DNA of 64,000 nt, from the NCBI GenBank assembly GCA_016794465.1, contig JAEUKA010000100.1, forward strand, positions 1-64,000, read 5' to 3'. The notes under the pieces are model-generated. The model made no database searches, had not been told where the DNA came from, and saw only the letters and a list, made by a program, of their open reading frames with translations. The translations under genes and the position numbers were made by a program. Positions 44,334-52,823 of the stretch are shown here, in pieces; the stretch's first letter is position 1, and each line of letters begins with the position of its first letter. This DNA comes from Myxococcales bacterium. Lineage in GTDB: Bacteria > Myxococcota_A > Polyangia > Palsa-1104 > JAEUJZ01.

Positions 44334-45503
44334 TTACAGTGGCGGCAGACAGATCTTCCCAAGCACAGCCCGCCTGCGAGCGCCCGTCACCTTGGGCAAG
44401 TTCGCAGGCTCCCCGTGAAGGGCCTGGACTGCCAGCACCGCAAACGCCACCGCTTCTTTGTTGTCAACATCGATGCCTTGCGAGTCAACCCGGCTCAGCA
44501 CCACCGGGGCGATCAGCCGCTCCAGACGGGCAATCAGCGTCCGGTTGTAAGCGCCGCCCCCCGAGACGATCAGCTCGTCGAGCTGGAACTCTCGCAGGCT
44601 GTCACTTATCGCATGTGCGGTGAATGCCACGACGGTGGCCAGCAGATCCACCGGCTCGTGGTGGGCATAGCGCCGCAGCAGGGCCTCGGCAAACCGCAGA
44701 CCATAGCGCTCACGACCAGTCGATTTCGGTGGCTTCCGACGCAGATATTCATCGTCGAGCAGCGCCGACAGCACCTCCGGCAACACCTGGCCGCGCGCCG
44801 ACAGCTCTCCGTCTCTATCAATGTCGAGCAGACCGCGTGAAACCACCGGCGCCAGTGCGTCGATCAACATGTTCCCAGGACCGTTGTCGAAAGCCACCAC
44901 CTCGTCGGCAGACTCAGCGAGCACACTCACGTTGGCAATCCCGCCGATGTTTTGCAGTGCGCGGCGACGGCCAGGACGTCTAAAGAGCAGGTAATCGCAG
45001 TAGGGCACTAGCGGTGCACCTTCCCCACCGAGTGCCACATCAGCAACCCGAAAATCCCCGACCGTCACCGCCCCCGTGCGAGCAGCGATCACCGCTGGCT
45101 CACCAATCTGCAGCGTCGATGGCACCTCGCCTTCTCGACACGCCGACGGCGGCTGATGCCACACCGTCTGACCATGGCTGCCGATGAGATCCAGCTCGCG
45201 CGGATCGATCGCCAGCTCGGCACAGAAGTCGAGCACGCCCTGTGCAAAGCGCTCTCCCAGCCGAAACGAAGCTTGGCAGAGCGCCCTCGCGTCGAGGCCG
45301 GGCTGAAACAGCGACTGAATGAAGGCTTTTTCGAGGGGATCGTAAGGAAAGGTCAGGGATCGGACACCATGAATCTCGACGGAGAGTCCATGGCCTGAAA
45401 GATCGACGAGGGCGCAGTCAAGTCCGTCACCAGAAGTGCCAGACATCAGACCCACAACCTGCTTGCGCTGCTTCCCGATTAGCCTCAGCAGCGACTGGCT
45501 CAT
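44334..45503 (-). CDS. anmK: Anhydro-N-acetylmuramic acid kinase
   Basis: A 389-residue cell-wall recycling enzyme that opens and phosphorylates 1,6-anhydroMurNAc. Signatures: VVGLMSGTSGDGLDCALVDL, IGSHGQTVWHQPP, VALGGEGAPLVPYCDYLLF, ALQNIGGIANVSVL and ELIVSGGGAYNRTL. Length is normal (about 370-390). It converges on the glycan operon with a 33-base gap. The RRM gene starts upstream on the same strand. Confidence 0.95.
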   Translation of the reverse strand: MSQSLLRLIGKQRKQVVGLMSGTSGDGLDCALVDLSGHGLSVEIHGVRSLTFPYDPLEKAFIQSLFQPGLDARALCQASFRLGERFAQGVLDFCAELAIDPRELDLIGSHGQTVWHQPPSACREGEVPSTLQIGEPAVIAARTGAVTVGDFRVADVALGGEGAPLVPYCDYLLFRRPGRRRALQNIGGIANVSVLAESADEVVAFDNGPGNMLIDALAPVVSRGLLDIDRDGELSARGQVLPEVLSALLDDEYLRRKPPKSTGRERYGLRFAEALLRRYAHHEPVDLLATVVAFTAHAISDSLREFQLDELIVSGGGAYNRTLIARLERLIAPVVLSRVDSQGIDVDNKEAVAFAVLAVQALHGEPANLPKVTGARRRAVLGKICLPPL

Positions 45504-45539
45504 ACAGAGTTCCTCCAGCTGAACCAGCCAAGCAGAGAG

Positions 45540-46079
45540 CTAGTAGTCGTCGTTGCCGTCCCAGCGCCACTTGCCGCGCTCGCGCTCCTCGGGAGCCGGT
45601 CGGCCCGTCGCCTTTTTCTCCTTGCCCTTGCGATCGGGCTTGGTGTTGTGACGACGACCACTCTCGCGCGCCGGACCGGGATCGAACGCCGGGCCACCAA
45701 ACGAACGCATCGGCGGTCGGGGACCCATCGGTCGCGCGCCGCCATCTGCGCCAAAGCCGCCAGGGGCACCGCCTGGTCCCGCACCGGGGCCCGGGGGACG
45801 AGGACGAGGAGCCGGTCGCTCACCAGGAGCACGCTCTTGGGCTTTCTCGACGAAAACCGGTCTGCCAGCGAGCAGCTTGTTGTTCCATTCATTGATGGCA
45901 GAGTCGGCATCAGCGTCGGTCGCGACCTCAACAAAGGCAAACCCACGCGGACGATTCGTCTCGCGGTCACGGGCGATGCGCACGCTTTGGACCGTTCGGC
46001 CCCCTTGCGCAAATGCGTCCCGTAACTCCTGCTCAGTAATGGCGTAGGACAGGTTTCCCACAAACAGCTTGGTGCTCAT
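45540..46079 (-). CDS. RRM-type RNA-binding protein with Gly/Pro/Arg-rich tail
   Basis: A 179-residue protein: one RNA recognition motif (residues 3-78) with RNP2 KLFVGNLSY and RNP1 RGFAFVEV. A Pro/Gly/Arg-rich, probably disordered tail follows (GAGPGGAPGGFGADGG). The ATG at 46079 has AGAAGGAG upstream. Bacterial RRM proteins of this type often respond to cold or growth phase and bind their own leader. The 171-base gap upstream (46080-46250) could hold such a leader but no structure is obvious. Confidence 0.92.
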   Translation of the reverse strand: MSTKLFVGNLSYAITEQELRDAFAQGGRTVQSVRIARDRETNRPRGFAFVEVATDADADSAINEWNNKLLAGRPVFVEKAQERAPGERPAPRPRPPGPGAGPGGAPGGFGADGGARPMGPRPPMRSFGGPAFDPGPARESGRRHNTKPDRKGKEKKATGRPAPEERERGKWRWDGNDDY

Positions 46080-46250
46080 TTGCTCCTTCTCTTTTGCCTC
46101 GGTGAAGCCCGCAAATTGGGCCGTTCTCAATCACGCGGCAATCGCAAAAACTTGCCGAATGCACGCGCAATAAAGGCGCACAAGTAGTTCCACGATATGG
46201 GGGTTTCGTAGGTATGGCAAGAGCCATGTGGAGGGCTGTCGGCGAAGCTT

Positions 46251-47969
46251 CTACCCGGACTTTTTGCGCTGCAGAATGATGCGGGCAAAGGCCGTCGCAG
46301 CCTCATCAGCGACGAGCTTCAGTTCGTCGAGGAGTGGCCGCAGATCGCCTCGCAGTTCATCGGCATAGAGAACGCCGATACCGCGACCCTTGAACATGAG
46401 CGGCAGCAGTAGCAGCGGACCCGATGAGCTACCGAGAGCCGTCAGCGCAGCTTGATTTTCCGCATTGGCTGGAAGCGGTCCAAGATGTGGCTCCTTCGCT
46501 GCGACTACAGCGGTGAACGGCGAAGGATCTTCAGTCGAGAGCTGAACCCACTTGAGCATGTCGATGACATGGCTAGGACCGCGCCCATCGAGGCAAGCAA
46601 ACTGCTTTTGCTGAATGACAAACAGACCGACCTGCTCGGCGAGCGGATGCACGGCATCGAGCAAAATGGCCACCACTTCATCGCGCTGACTGGCCTGACG
46701 TAGCTGTTCGATCTGGGTGTTGAAATAGCCACTTGGAGCAGCCCCGGTGTCCATTCCACCGAAGGCCCGTGCCAGTGCTTTGAGGGCAGCCGGCTCCATC
46801 TTCGGCGCTGCGGCAGCCGGTTTGGCAGCAGCCACAGGCTTGGCAGCGGGCTGAGCAGCAACCGGGGCTGGCTTGGCCACGGCAACCGCTTGGACCGCAG
46901 GCTTCGCAGGAGCCACAGCCGGAGGAGCAGCTTGAACCACTGGCTTGGCCGCTGCAGCAGGAACGGCCGCAGGCTGCGCAGCGGCGGGCTTGGCTGGAAC
47001 CACTGCGGGCTGAGCCACTATGGGCTTGGCGGCCACAGCCGGTGCCGCTGCAGCTGGCTTGGCAGCCGCAGGTTGAGGCGCAGCTGCCGCTGGCTTGGCG
47101 ACGGGCGCGGGCTGAGCGGCGGGCTTGGCCACAGGAGCTGCGGCAGGCGCGGGCTGAGCCGCTGGTTTCGCCACCGGAGCCGCTGCTGGTGCAGGCTGAG
47201 CTGCTGGCTTGGCTACAGGAGTCGCAGCAGGCTGAGCCGCTGGCTTCGCTGCCGAAGGTTGAGCCGCTGCCGGTGCTGGCTGAGCCGCTGGCTTCGCCAC
47301 TGCCGGTGGAGCGGCAGGCTGAGCTTGTGCAGGCTTGGCAGCCGCTGCGGGGGCCACTGCCGGAGCCGCCGCAGGCTTTGCTGCCGGAGTGGGCGCGGGC
47401 TGAGCGGCAGGGGCTGCGGGAGCGGGCTGAGCGGCAGGAGCTTGGACCGGAAGCGGACCAGACTTGGCCGCTGGCTGAACGACTGCAGGAGCCGCTGCCG
47501 GAGCGCCAGGCTTGCTCAGCACCACACCGTAGTGTGTTCGCAGCGCTTCTCGCATCGCCGTCGGAGAGGCCACCGCTCGGTTGACCTCCGACAGCGTGTG
47601 CATGATGACCTGCTCGACGGCTTCATCGTCGCTCGGGTCAACCATCGCAAGCGTCAGGTTGCCACCAGCATCAATGTCCATCGGAATCACCCGCAGCTGC
47701 GCAGCCAAGTCGGCGGGGATCGCGTTCAGAACATCCTTCGATACCCGGGCCAGCGCCGCAGCGGAGACACGCGGGATCTGCATGTTCTTTTGGAACGCGG
47801 AAACCAAGTGCTCTTCATCGAGCAGGCCGAGACGAAGGATCGCCTCGCTGAGAGTTCCGCCGTCTCGCTGCTTGAGCGCGATCGCGGCGTTGAGCCCTTG
47901 GGGAGTTAGTACACCGGTCTTGAGGAAGATTGCAGAAGCTTTCTCTGGCACAGTATGTTTACTTCCCAC
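46251..47969 (-). CDS. MshEN-domain protein with long Ala/Pro linker and C-terminal GAF-like domain
   Basis: 572 residues with a GTG start. Residues 1-140 match the MshEN/GspE N-terminal domain of type II secretion and pilus ATPases (GTLSEAILRLGLLDEEHLV; VIPMDIDAGGNLTLAMVDP), a known c-di-GMP binder in some members. The ATPase is absent. About 220 residues of Ala/Pro/Lys repeats (KPAAQPAPAAAPVAKPAAQ-like) follow, then about 170 residues resembling a GAF-type sensor (DEVVAILLDAVHPLAEQVGL; SSGPLLLLPLMFKGRGIGVL). It is probably a regulatory adaptor between signal and secretion or motility machinery. The exact role is unknown. Confidence 0.75.
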   Translation of the reverse strand: MGSKHTVPEKASAIFLKTGVLTPQGLNAAIALKQRDGGTLSEAILRLGLLDEEHLVSAFQKNMQIPRVSAAALARVSKDVLNAIPADLAAQLRVIPMDIDAGGNLTLAMVDPSDDEAVEQVIMHTLSEVNRAVASPTAMREALRTHYGVVLSKPGAPAAAPAVVQPAAKSGPLPVQAPAAQPAPAAPAAQPAPTPAAKPAAAPAVAPAAAAKPAQAQPAAPPAVAKPAAQPAPAAAQPSAAKPAAQPAATPVAKPAAQPAPAAAPVAKPAAQPAPAAAPVAKPAAQPAPVAKPAAAAPQPAAAKPAAAAPAVAAKPIVAQPAVVPAKPAAAQPAAVPAAAAKPVVQAAPPAVAPAKPAVQAVAVAKPAPVAAQPAAKPVAAAKPAAAAPKMEPAALKALARAFGGMDTGAAPSGYFNTQIEQLRQASQRDEVVAILLDAVHPLAEQVGLFVIQQKQFACLDGRGPSHVIDMLKWVQLSTEDPSPFTAVVAAKEPHLGPLPANAENQAALTALGSSSGPLLLLPLMFKGRGIGVLYADELRGDLRPLLDELKLVADEAATAFARIILQRKKSG

Positions 47970-48083
47970 TCTGGGAGCGGAAAGTCAAGCGCTCACCGGG
48001 CTTTCACTCGGGAATAGGGACCGCCAACAGGGGGGCGGAAGCCGGGGACGTTTTGGAGGCTTTGGCGGAGGCTTGCGCAGCCG

Positions 48084-49532
48084 TTAGCTGGTCAGGTGGC
48101 GGAGCAAAAATCCAAGCACCACTCCGACGAGCAGCAGGATCAATCGCTCGATGTTGTGGCTCGCCATCGGCTGGCTTGATCGGCTGGCTGGACTGGGTGA
48201 AACGTCCGTTGGTGAACTACCAGTTGGCACGGAAGCAGCGACGGGAGCCGAGTTGGCGAGCACAAGACTGGACGGAGCGGCTGGGACGGACAGCGACGCT
48301 GAAGTCGACGGAGCGGCTGGAACCGAGAGCGGACCAGTGGCTTCGATTTTTACGTTCTCGTCCGTTTTGTCGTTGTCTGGCGGTTGGCTTTTGGTGTCTG
48401 GAGCAGACTGGGTAGCACTCGGGGTACCAATCGGGGCAGCCCGTGTTTCCGCCTTGGCCCGTGCCGCGCCGATCGAGATCTGTTCGACGGGAACCGCCAG
48501 CCGCATTACCTCATCCATGGTGTTCGGCACCGTCGCTTGGTCCTCGACGATCTCCGGCACAGCGCCACCACCCATGTTGAGCGCGACGACCTGAAACGAC
48601 GGCTTGGAATCGGCCTGCGCTTGCGCCTGTCGGATCGCCACCTGCGCTGCATCCGCACTCCGCAGCCAGCCACCGACCAAGGCATCCAGCGACTCGTCGA
48701 GCGGCTCGCCACCTTGCAGCGCCAGCAGAAACTCAGCGACGGAGGCGTAGCGAGCCGTACGTTCCTTGGCCAGCGCCCGCATCACCGCCGTCTCGACGCC
48801 ACGCGGCAGATCGGGACGCAGCGCCCGCAGCGGCTCAGCCGTCCCCCGTACCACTTGCAAGATCGTCCCGGCTGCAGAGTCCGACTTGAACGGCCGACTG
48901 CTCGTCAGCGACTGATACACAAGAAGCGCCAGCGCATACAGGTCAGCCGCCGGTCCCACATCAATGGAAAAACCGATCAGCTGCTCGGGCGCTTTGTACT
49001 CAGGATTGCCCAAAAGCGCGCCGGCCGCCGAGTCATCGAGCAGCCTGGTCACCCCCGCATCGAGCAGTCGCACCCGAGGACGCACCGCATCGCCGCCTTC
49101 GCACAGGAAGATCCGCTCGGGACTCAGCCCACGATGAATCAAGTCAAGCGCATGCAGCGAGTGCAGCGCTGCCCCGACCTGCTGTGCGACGGTCAGCGCT
49201 TCCGGCATCGTCAGCGCACCACTTCGCCGCAGCCGCGACGCCAGATCTTCCCCAGGCCCGAGGCTGACCACTTGATACGGCCGCCCGTCGGGAGTCACCG
49301 CCGTTTCCAGCACCTCCGCGAGGCAGGGATGATTGAGTGCGCCCAGCTGCTGCGACTCCGCCACGAAGCGACGCCACGGCTGCCCATCGGGGTCGACATG
49401 AAAGAAGCTGAGCCGACACGCCTGCCCGACATGTCCCACTGCGGCATACACTTCGGACAGCCCGTGACGCTCGCGCAGCCGCTCCACAGTGCACCGGCCC
49501 ACCGTCGTGCCTTGCGGCAATTCTCTTCCCAT
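48084..49532 (-). CDS. Tail-anchored Ser/Thr pseudokinase
   Basis: About 482 residues from the ATG at 49532. A Hanks-type kinase fold spans residues 10-270, but the catalytic loop reads IHRGLSPERIF (HRG instead of HRD; Lys and Asn also lost). The beta3 lysine is missing (ACRLSFFHV), and DFG is DAG. The APE motif (YKAPEQL) and the helix-C Glu are kept. A Pro/Ser/Ala linker leads to a C-terminal membrane helix (NIERLILLLVGVVLGFLL). It is unlikely to phosphorylate and more likely scaffolds. It is divergent from the DUF4175 gene. Confidence 0.85.
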   Translation of the reverse strand: MGRELPQGTTVGRCTVERLRERHGLSEVYAAVGHVGQACRLSFFHVDPDGQPWRRFVAESQQLGALNHPCLAEVLETAVTPDGRPYQVVSLGPGEDLASRLRRSGALTMPEALTVAQQVGAALHSLHALDLIHRGLSPERIFLCEGGDAVRPRVRLLDAGVTRLLDDSAAGALLGNPEYKAPEQLIGFSIDVGPAADLYALALLVYQSLTSSRPFKSDSAAGTILQVVRGTAEPLRALRPDLPRGVETAVMRALAKERTARYASVAEFLLALQGGEPLDESLDALVGGWLRSADAAQVAIRQAQAQADSKPSFQVVALNMGGGAVPEIVEDQATVPNTMDEVMRLAVPVEQISIGAARAKAETRAAPIGTPSATQSAPDTKSQPPDNDKTDENVKIEATGPLSVPAAPSTSASLSVPAAPSSLVLANSAPVAASVPTGSSPTDVSPSPASRSSQPMASHNIERLILLLVGVVLGFLLRHLTS

Positions 49533-49622
49533 ATTGTAAAAGAAGTTACTTGAAAAAATCTTGTGAAGCAATGGTCACGTTCTGTGCGCTCCGTGTCGTC
49601 AGCGCGTCAAAAATTGGGAATA

Positions 49623-52600
49623 ATGGTCGTCATGTCGCAAGCCTATGACTCACAGCCCGTGGTGACGAAAAACCCGGCTGTGATCGCTCCCGCAGCGGTG
49701 CGGATGGCGCCGAGCGAGCAGCTTGCCGGCTATTTGCAGCAGGTTCGACAGCGACTGCTCCGACGAGAAAAACTGCGGGTGCTGCTGCTGTGGCTGCAAG
49801 CGGTCTTGGTCTGTGGCTCGGCGCTGCTGGTGATGGCGGCGCAGCTGGGCCCAAGCTGGCTGTGGCTGCCGTCGCTGGCGATGTACGGAGTGGTCAGCCT
49901 GATCGCGCTGTTTGTGGTGCAGGTGCGGACCACCAAGGAACGGACCAGCGACGATGCAATGGCGCGTTATGTCGGGGCACAGCTGCCGGATCTGCGCTCG
50001 GAGCTGCTCTCGTCGGTGGAGCTGTTGCGCGAGAGCATGCAGCCATCGGAACGAGCGCTGGTCGAAGAGCTGACGAGTCGGACGGTGGCGGCGCTGGGAA
50101 CGGTCAAGCCGGCGACGCTGGTCGACTGGGGTCCGATTCAGCAGGCGGCAGCGACGGGGCTGTTGCTGCTGCTTTTTGGCTTGTTCTCGACGGTGATTGG
50201 GCTGTTGCCGCTCGCCAAAGGTCTGCAGACGGTGATGACCATCTCTCCGCCGGAACCGGTGCTGGTTGCGACGGAGCCACTGCTGGGGGACATTCGGCTC
50301 TTGCTCGTCTATCCCAAGTACACCGGGCTGCATCAGCGAACGATCCCCGGCTCGACGGGGGACATCATGGCGCTGCCGGGTACGCAGGTCCGCATCGAGG
50401 CGTGGGCGCTGGTTCCCGTCGAGCGAGCGCAGCTGGTCATGGTGACCGAGTCAGGGCAGACGAGCCAGCCGGTCCAGGTCGGTAAGCCCAAAGCAGGTCA
50501 AGACTCGCCGATGCCGCTGCTGTCCGCGAGCCTGACGGTGCAAAAGCCGGGGAGCTACTACTTTGTGATCAAAAATGGCCACAAGGCGCTGCTCCGCGAG
50601 GGTCAGAGCCACCGCATCTCTGTCGAAGCCGATCATCCACCCCGGATCGATCTGTTTGCGCCCGCGACGGAGCTTGAGGTGACCTCGACGCGGCGAATCG
50701 AGCTGGCCTATAGCGCGGAAGACGACTTTGGGCTGGGCGATATTGACCTTGTGTATCGAATCGGCACAGGTGGAGAGCGACGGCGACGACTGCGCTCGGC
50801 AACGACTGCGGACAGCAAGCCCGAGGACAAATCGACGCAGAAGAGTGGGCTGGTCACACCGACGGTGCCACGCAACCTGGCGGCCAAGATCGAGTGGGAC
50901 TTAAGCGAGCTGGAGCTACAGCCGGGGGTGCGGGTGACGTATGTGGCCGAGTCCCGCGATCTCAACAACGTGAGCGGTCCGGGGGTCGGTCGGTCCCGAG
51001 AGTACGCGCTGTTTATCCAGAGCCCACGGCAGCGGCAAGAGGCGCTCCTGCAAAGTCAGGCGCAGCTACGAGAGCAGGCGGTGCAGCTGCTGGCCGATCG
51101 GATCGATCTGCTGCGGGCGCTCGGTAAAGACTCGCCGGAGCTGACCAGCGACGGAGCGGATCGCGCCCAGGCCGTCCATCGCAAGAGTGAGACGTTCTTG
51201 CTGCTGATTGGTCGGGTTCAGCAAGACTCGGCGCGGGGCGAGCGACCAGCCAAAGACCTACTGGCGGCACTGCAAGAGATCGCCGATCGGCTGGGCAAGC
51301 TCAACCAGGAAGAGGCGACGCTGCTGCAGGATCTGCGCAAAGCCCAGGCCAAAGGCTCGCCACGGACTTCCCGCAGCTTCCCGCGTGAGGTCTATGCGCA
51401 GAGCGATCGGCATGTCCTCGAGATGGAGCGCGATGTGCTGCATCTCGATGATTTGATTGGGCGACAGCGACTGGAAGAGCTGCTCTCGATCGGCGACGAG
51501 ATGGCCCAGCTGCGCGATCGGATGCGACAGCTCTTGGCCGAGCACAAGAAACACCCGAGTGATGCACTCCGTCGAGAAATTGAGCGTGAGCTGCGGGCTT
51601 TTGAGCGTCGGATTGCCGAGCTGGCCGAAAAAGCACGCGCGCTGTCCGACGAAGTTCCCGACGAGTTCATGAACCGCGAGGCCTTGGGTCAGAGCGACAT
51701 GCAGAGCCGAATCGATCGCCTGCGGGACATGCTGCAAAAAGGCGATCTACAGCATGCCCAAGAAGAGCTGGAGCGGATGTCTCAGTCGCTGGATCAGCTG
51801 GTGCGTGGCATGGAACAGAGCCTCCAGGGCTATCGGCGCGAGCGATTTTCAGCCGAAGAAAAGGCGCTGGCAGAGCTGGAAAATCAGCTGGCGGACTTAA
51901 GCCACGACCAACAGCAGCTCAAGCGCCGCACCGAGGAAGTGAGGCAGAGTGCGAGTGCCCGGGCTCGGCAGCTGCTGCGTGATCGCGCCGATGCCTTTTC
52001 TCGACGGCTTTTGCCCGATATTCAGAAGCTTCGGCGGCTGCTCGCGGATGTCGATGTCGATCCGCTGGGTCCGTGGGGCAGCGACGAGATGGCCAAGGTT
52101 GAGCAGCGACTCGACGACGTGCTGCGAATGCTGGAGCAAGGCGACCTCGAAGAGGCCAAGGCGATGGCTCAGGAAGCGGAAGGGTCACTCGGACGCATCG
52201 AGGAAGAGCTGCGTGGTGAAGAGCAAGCGGCGCGCTGGGGACAGCGGCAGCGGCTCGCCAAGTCGCGCAGCAAGGCCGAGCAAGGCAAAGCCATCGCGCA
52301 CGACATGGCCAGCGAGCTGGATCGCGCCCTGCCCCGCCCCGAGGACCTGATGAATCCAAGTGAGCGACGGCAGCTCGGGGAGCTTCGTGCCGGTCAAGAG
52401 CAGCTGCGCAAGCGGAGTGGTGAGTTTTTGCGCGAGCTGCAGAAGCGGGCGCGGGACACCAAAGATGCGCCGCAGCTCGAGCGACTGAGCAACGACGCGC
52501 AGGGCGTGGTGAAAAAGGCAAGCTCGTTTATGGAGCAGTCCGAGGGTGAGCTGCGGCGCTTGGTCCCGCGTAGTGCGGCGTCGGCACAGGGACAGGCGCT

Positions 52601-52823
52601 TGATCAGCTGTCGCAGCTACGCAAAGAAATGCAGAACGCGCGCAGGCCGCACAGCGACGGGATGGGCATGCGATCGGAGCGAGAGCCGATCAAGATTCCG
52701 GGGGCCGATGAGTACCGACCGCCCAAAGAGTTTCGCAAGGACATCCTCGACGCAGCCAAGCGTGAACCACCGAGCGAATATCGCGAGCAAGTCCGTCGCT
52801 ACTACGAGGAGCTGATCCAGTGA
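49623..52823 (+). CDS. DUF4175-type large membrane protein with coiled coil
   Basis: About 1066 residues; start chosen at ATG 49623 since the upstream frame is not protein-like. Membrane helices lie at about 52-72, 78-100 and 175-200. A periplasmic or cytoplasmic Ig-like region follows (DIRLLLVYPKYTGLHQRTIP; VEADHPPRIDLFAPATELE). Residues 480-1000 are charged, mostly coiled coil (EKALAELENQLADLSHDQQQ). This layout is that of DUF4175 proteins, found in operons with peptidases in diverse bacteria. The stop overlaps the next start (GTGA). Function not established. Confidence 0.8.
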   Translation: MVVMSQAYDSQPVVTKNPAVIAPAAVRMAPSEQLAGYLQQVRQRLLRREKLRVLLLWLQAVLVCGSALLVMAAQLGPSWLWLPSLAMYGVVSLIALFVVQVRTTKERTSDDAMARYVGAQLPDLRSELLSSVELLRESMQPSERALVEELTSRTVAALGTVKPATLVDWGPIQQAAATGLLLLLFGLFSTVIGLLPLAKGLQTVMTISPPEPVLVATEPLLGDIRLLLVYPKYTGLHQRTIPGSTGDIMALPGTQVRIEAWALVPVERAQLVMVTESGQTSQPVQVGKPKAGQDSPMPLLSASLTVQKPGSYYFVIKNGHKALLREGQSHRISVEADHPPRIDLFAPATELEVTSTRRIELAYSAEDDFGLGDIDLVYRIGTGGERRRRLRSATTADSKPEDKSTQKSGLVTPTVPRNLAAKIEWDLSELELQPGVRVTYVAESRDLNNVSGPGVGRSREYALFIQSPRQRQEALLQSQAQLREQAVQLLADRIDLLRALGKDSPELTSDGADRAQAVHRKSETFLLLIGRVQQDSARGERPAKDLLAALQEIADRLGKLNQEEATLLQDLRKAQAKGSPRTSRSFPREVYAQSDRHVLEMERDVLHLDDLIGRQRLEELLSIGDEMAQLRDRMRQLLAEHKKHPSDALRREIERELRAFERRIAELAEKARALSDEVPDEFMNREALGQSDMQSRIDRLRDMLQKGDLQHAQEELERMSQSLDQLVRGMEQSLQGYRRERFSAEEKALAELENQLADLSHDQQQLKRRTEEVRQSASARARQLLRDRADAFSRRLLPDIQKLRRLLADVDVDPLGPWGSDEMAKVEQRLDDVLRMLEQGDLEEAKAMAQEAEGSLGRIEEELRGEEQAARWGQRQRLAKSRSKAEQGKAIAHDMASELDRALPRPEDLMNPSERRQLGELRAGQEQLRKRSGEFLRELQKRARDTKDAPQLERLSNDAQGVVKKASSFMEQSEGELRRLVPRSAASAQGQALDQLSQLRKEMQNARRPHSDGMGMRSEREPIKIPGADEYRPPKEFRKDILDAAKREPPSEYREQVRRYYEELIQ

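Noticed and set aside
46890..47909. A 339-codon plus-strand frame rich in Ser, Arg and Gly
   Set aside because: Antisense of the Ala/Pro linker of the MshEN protein; low complexity only.
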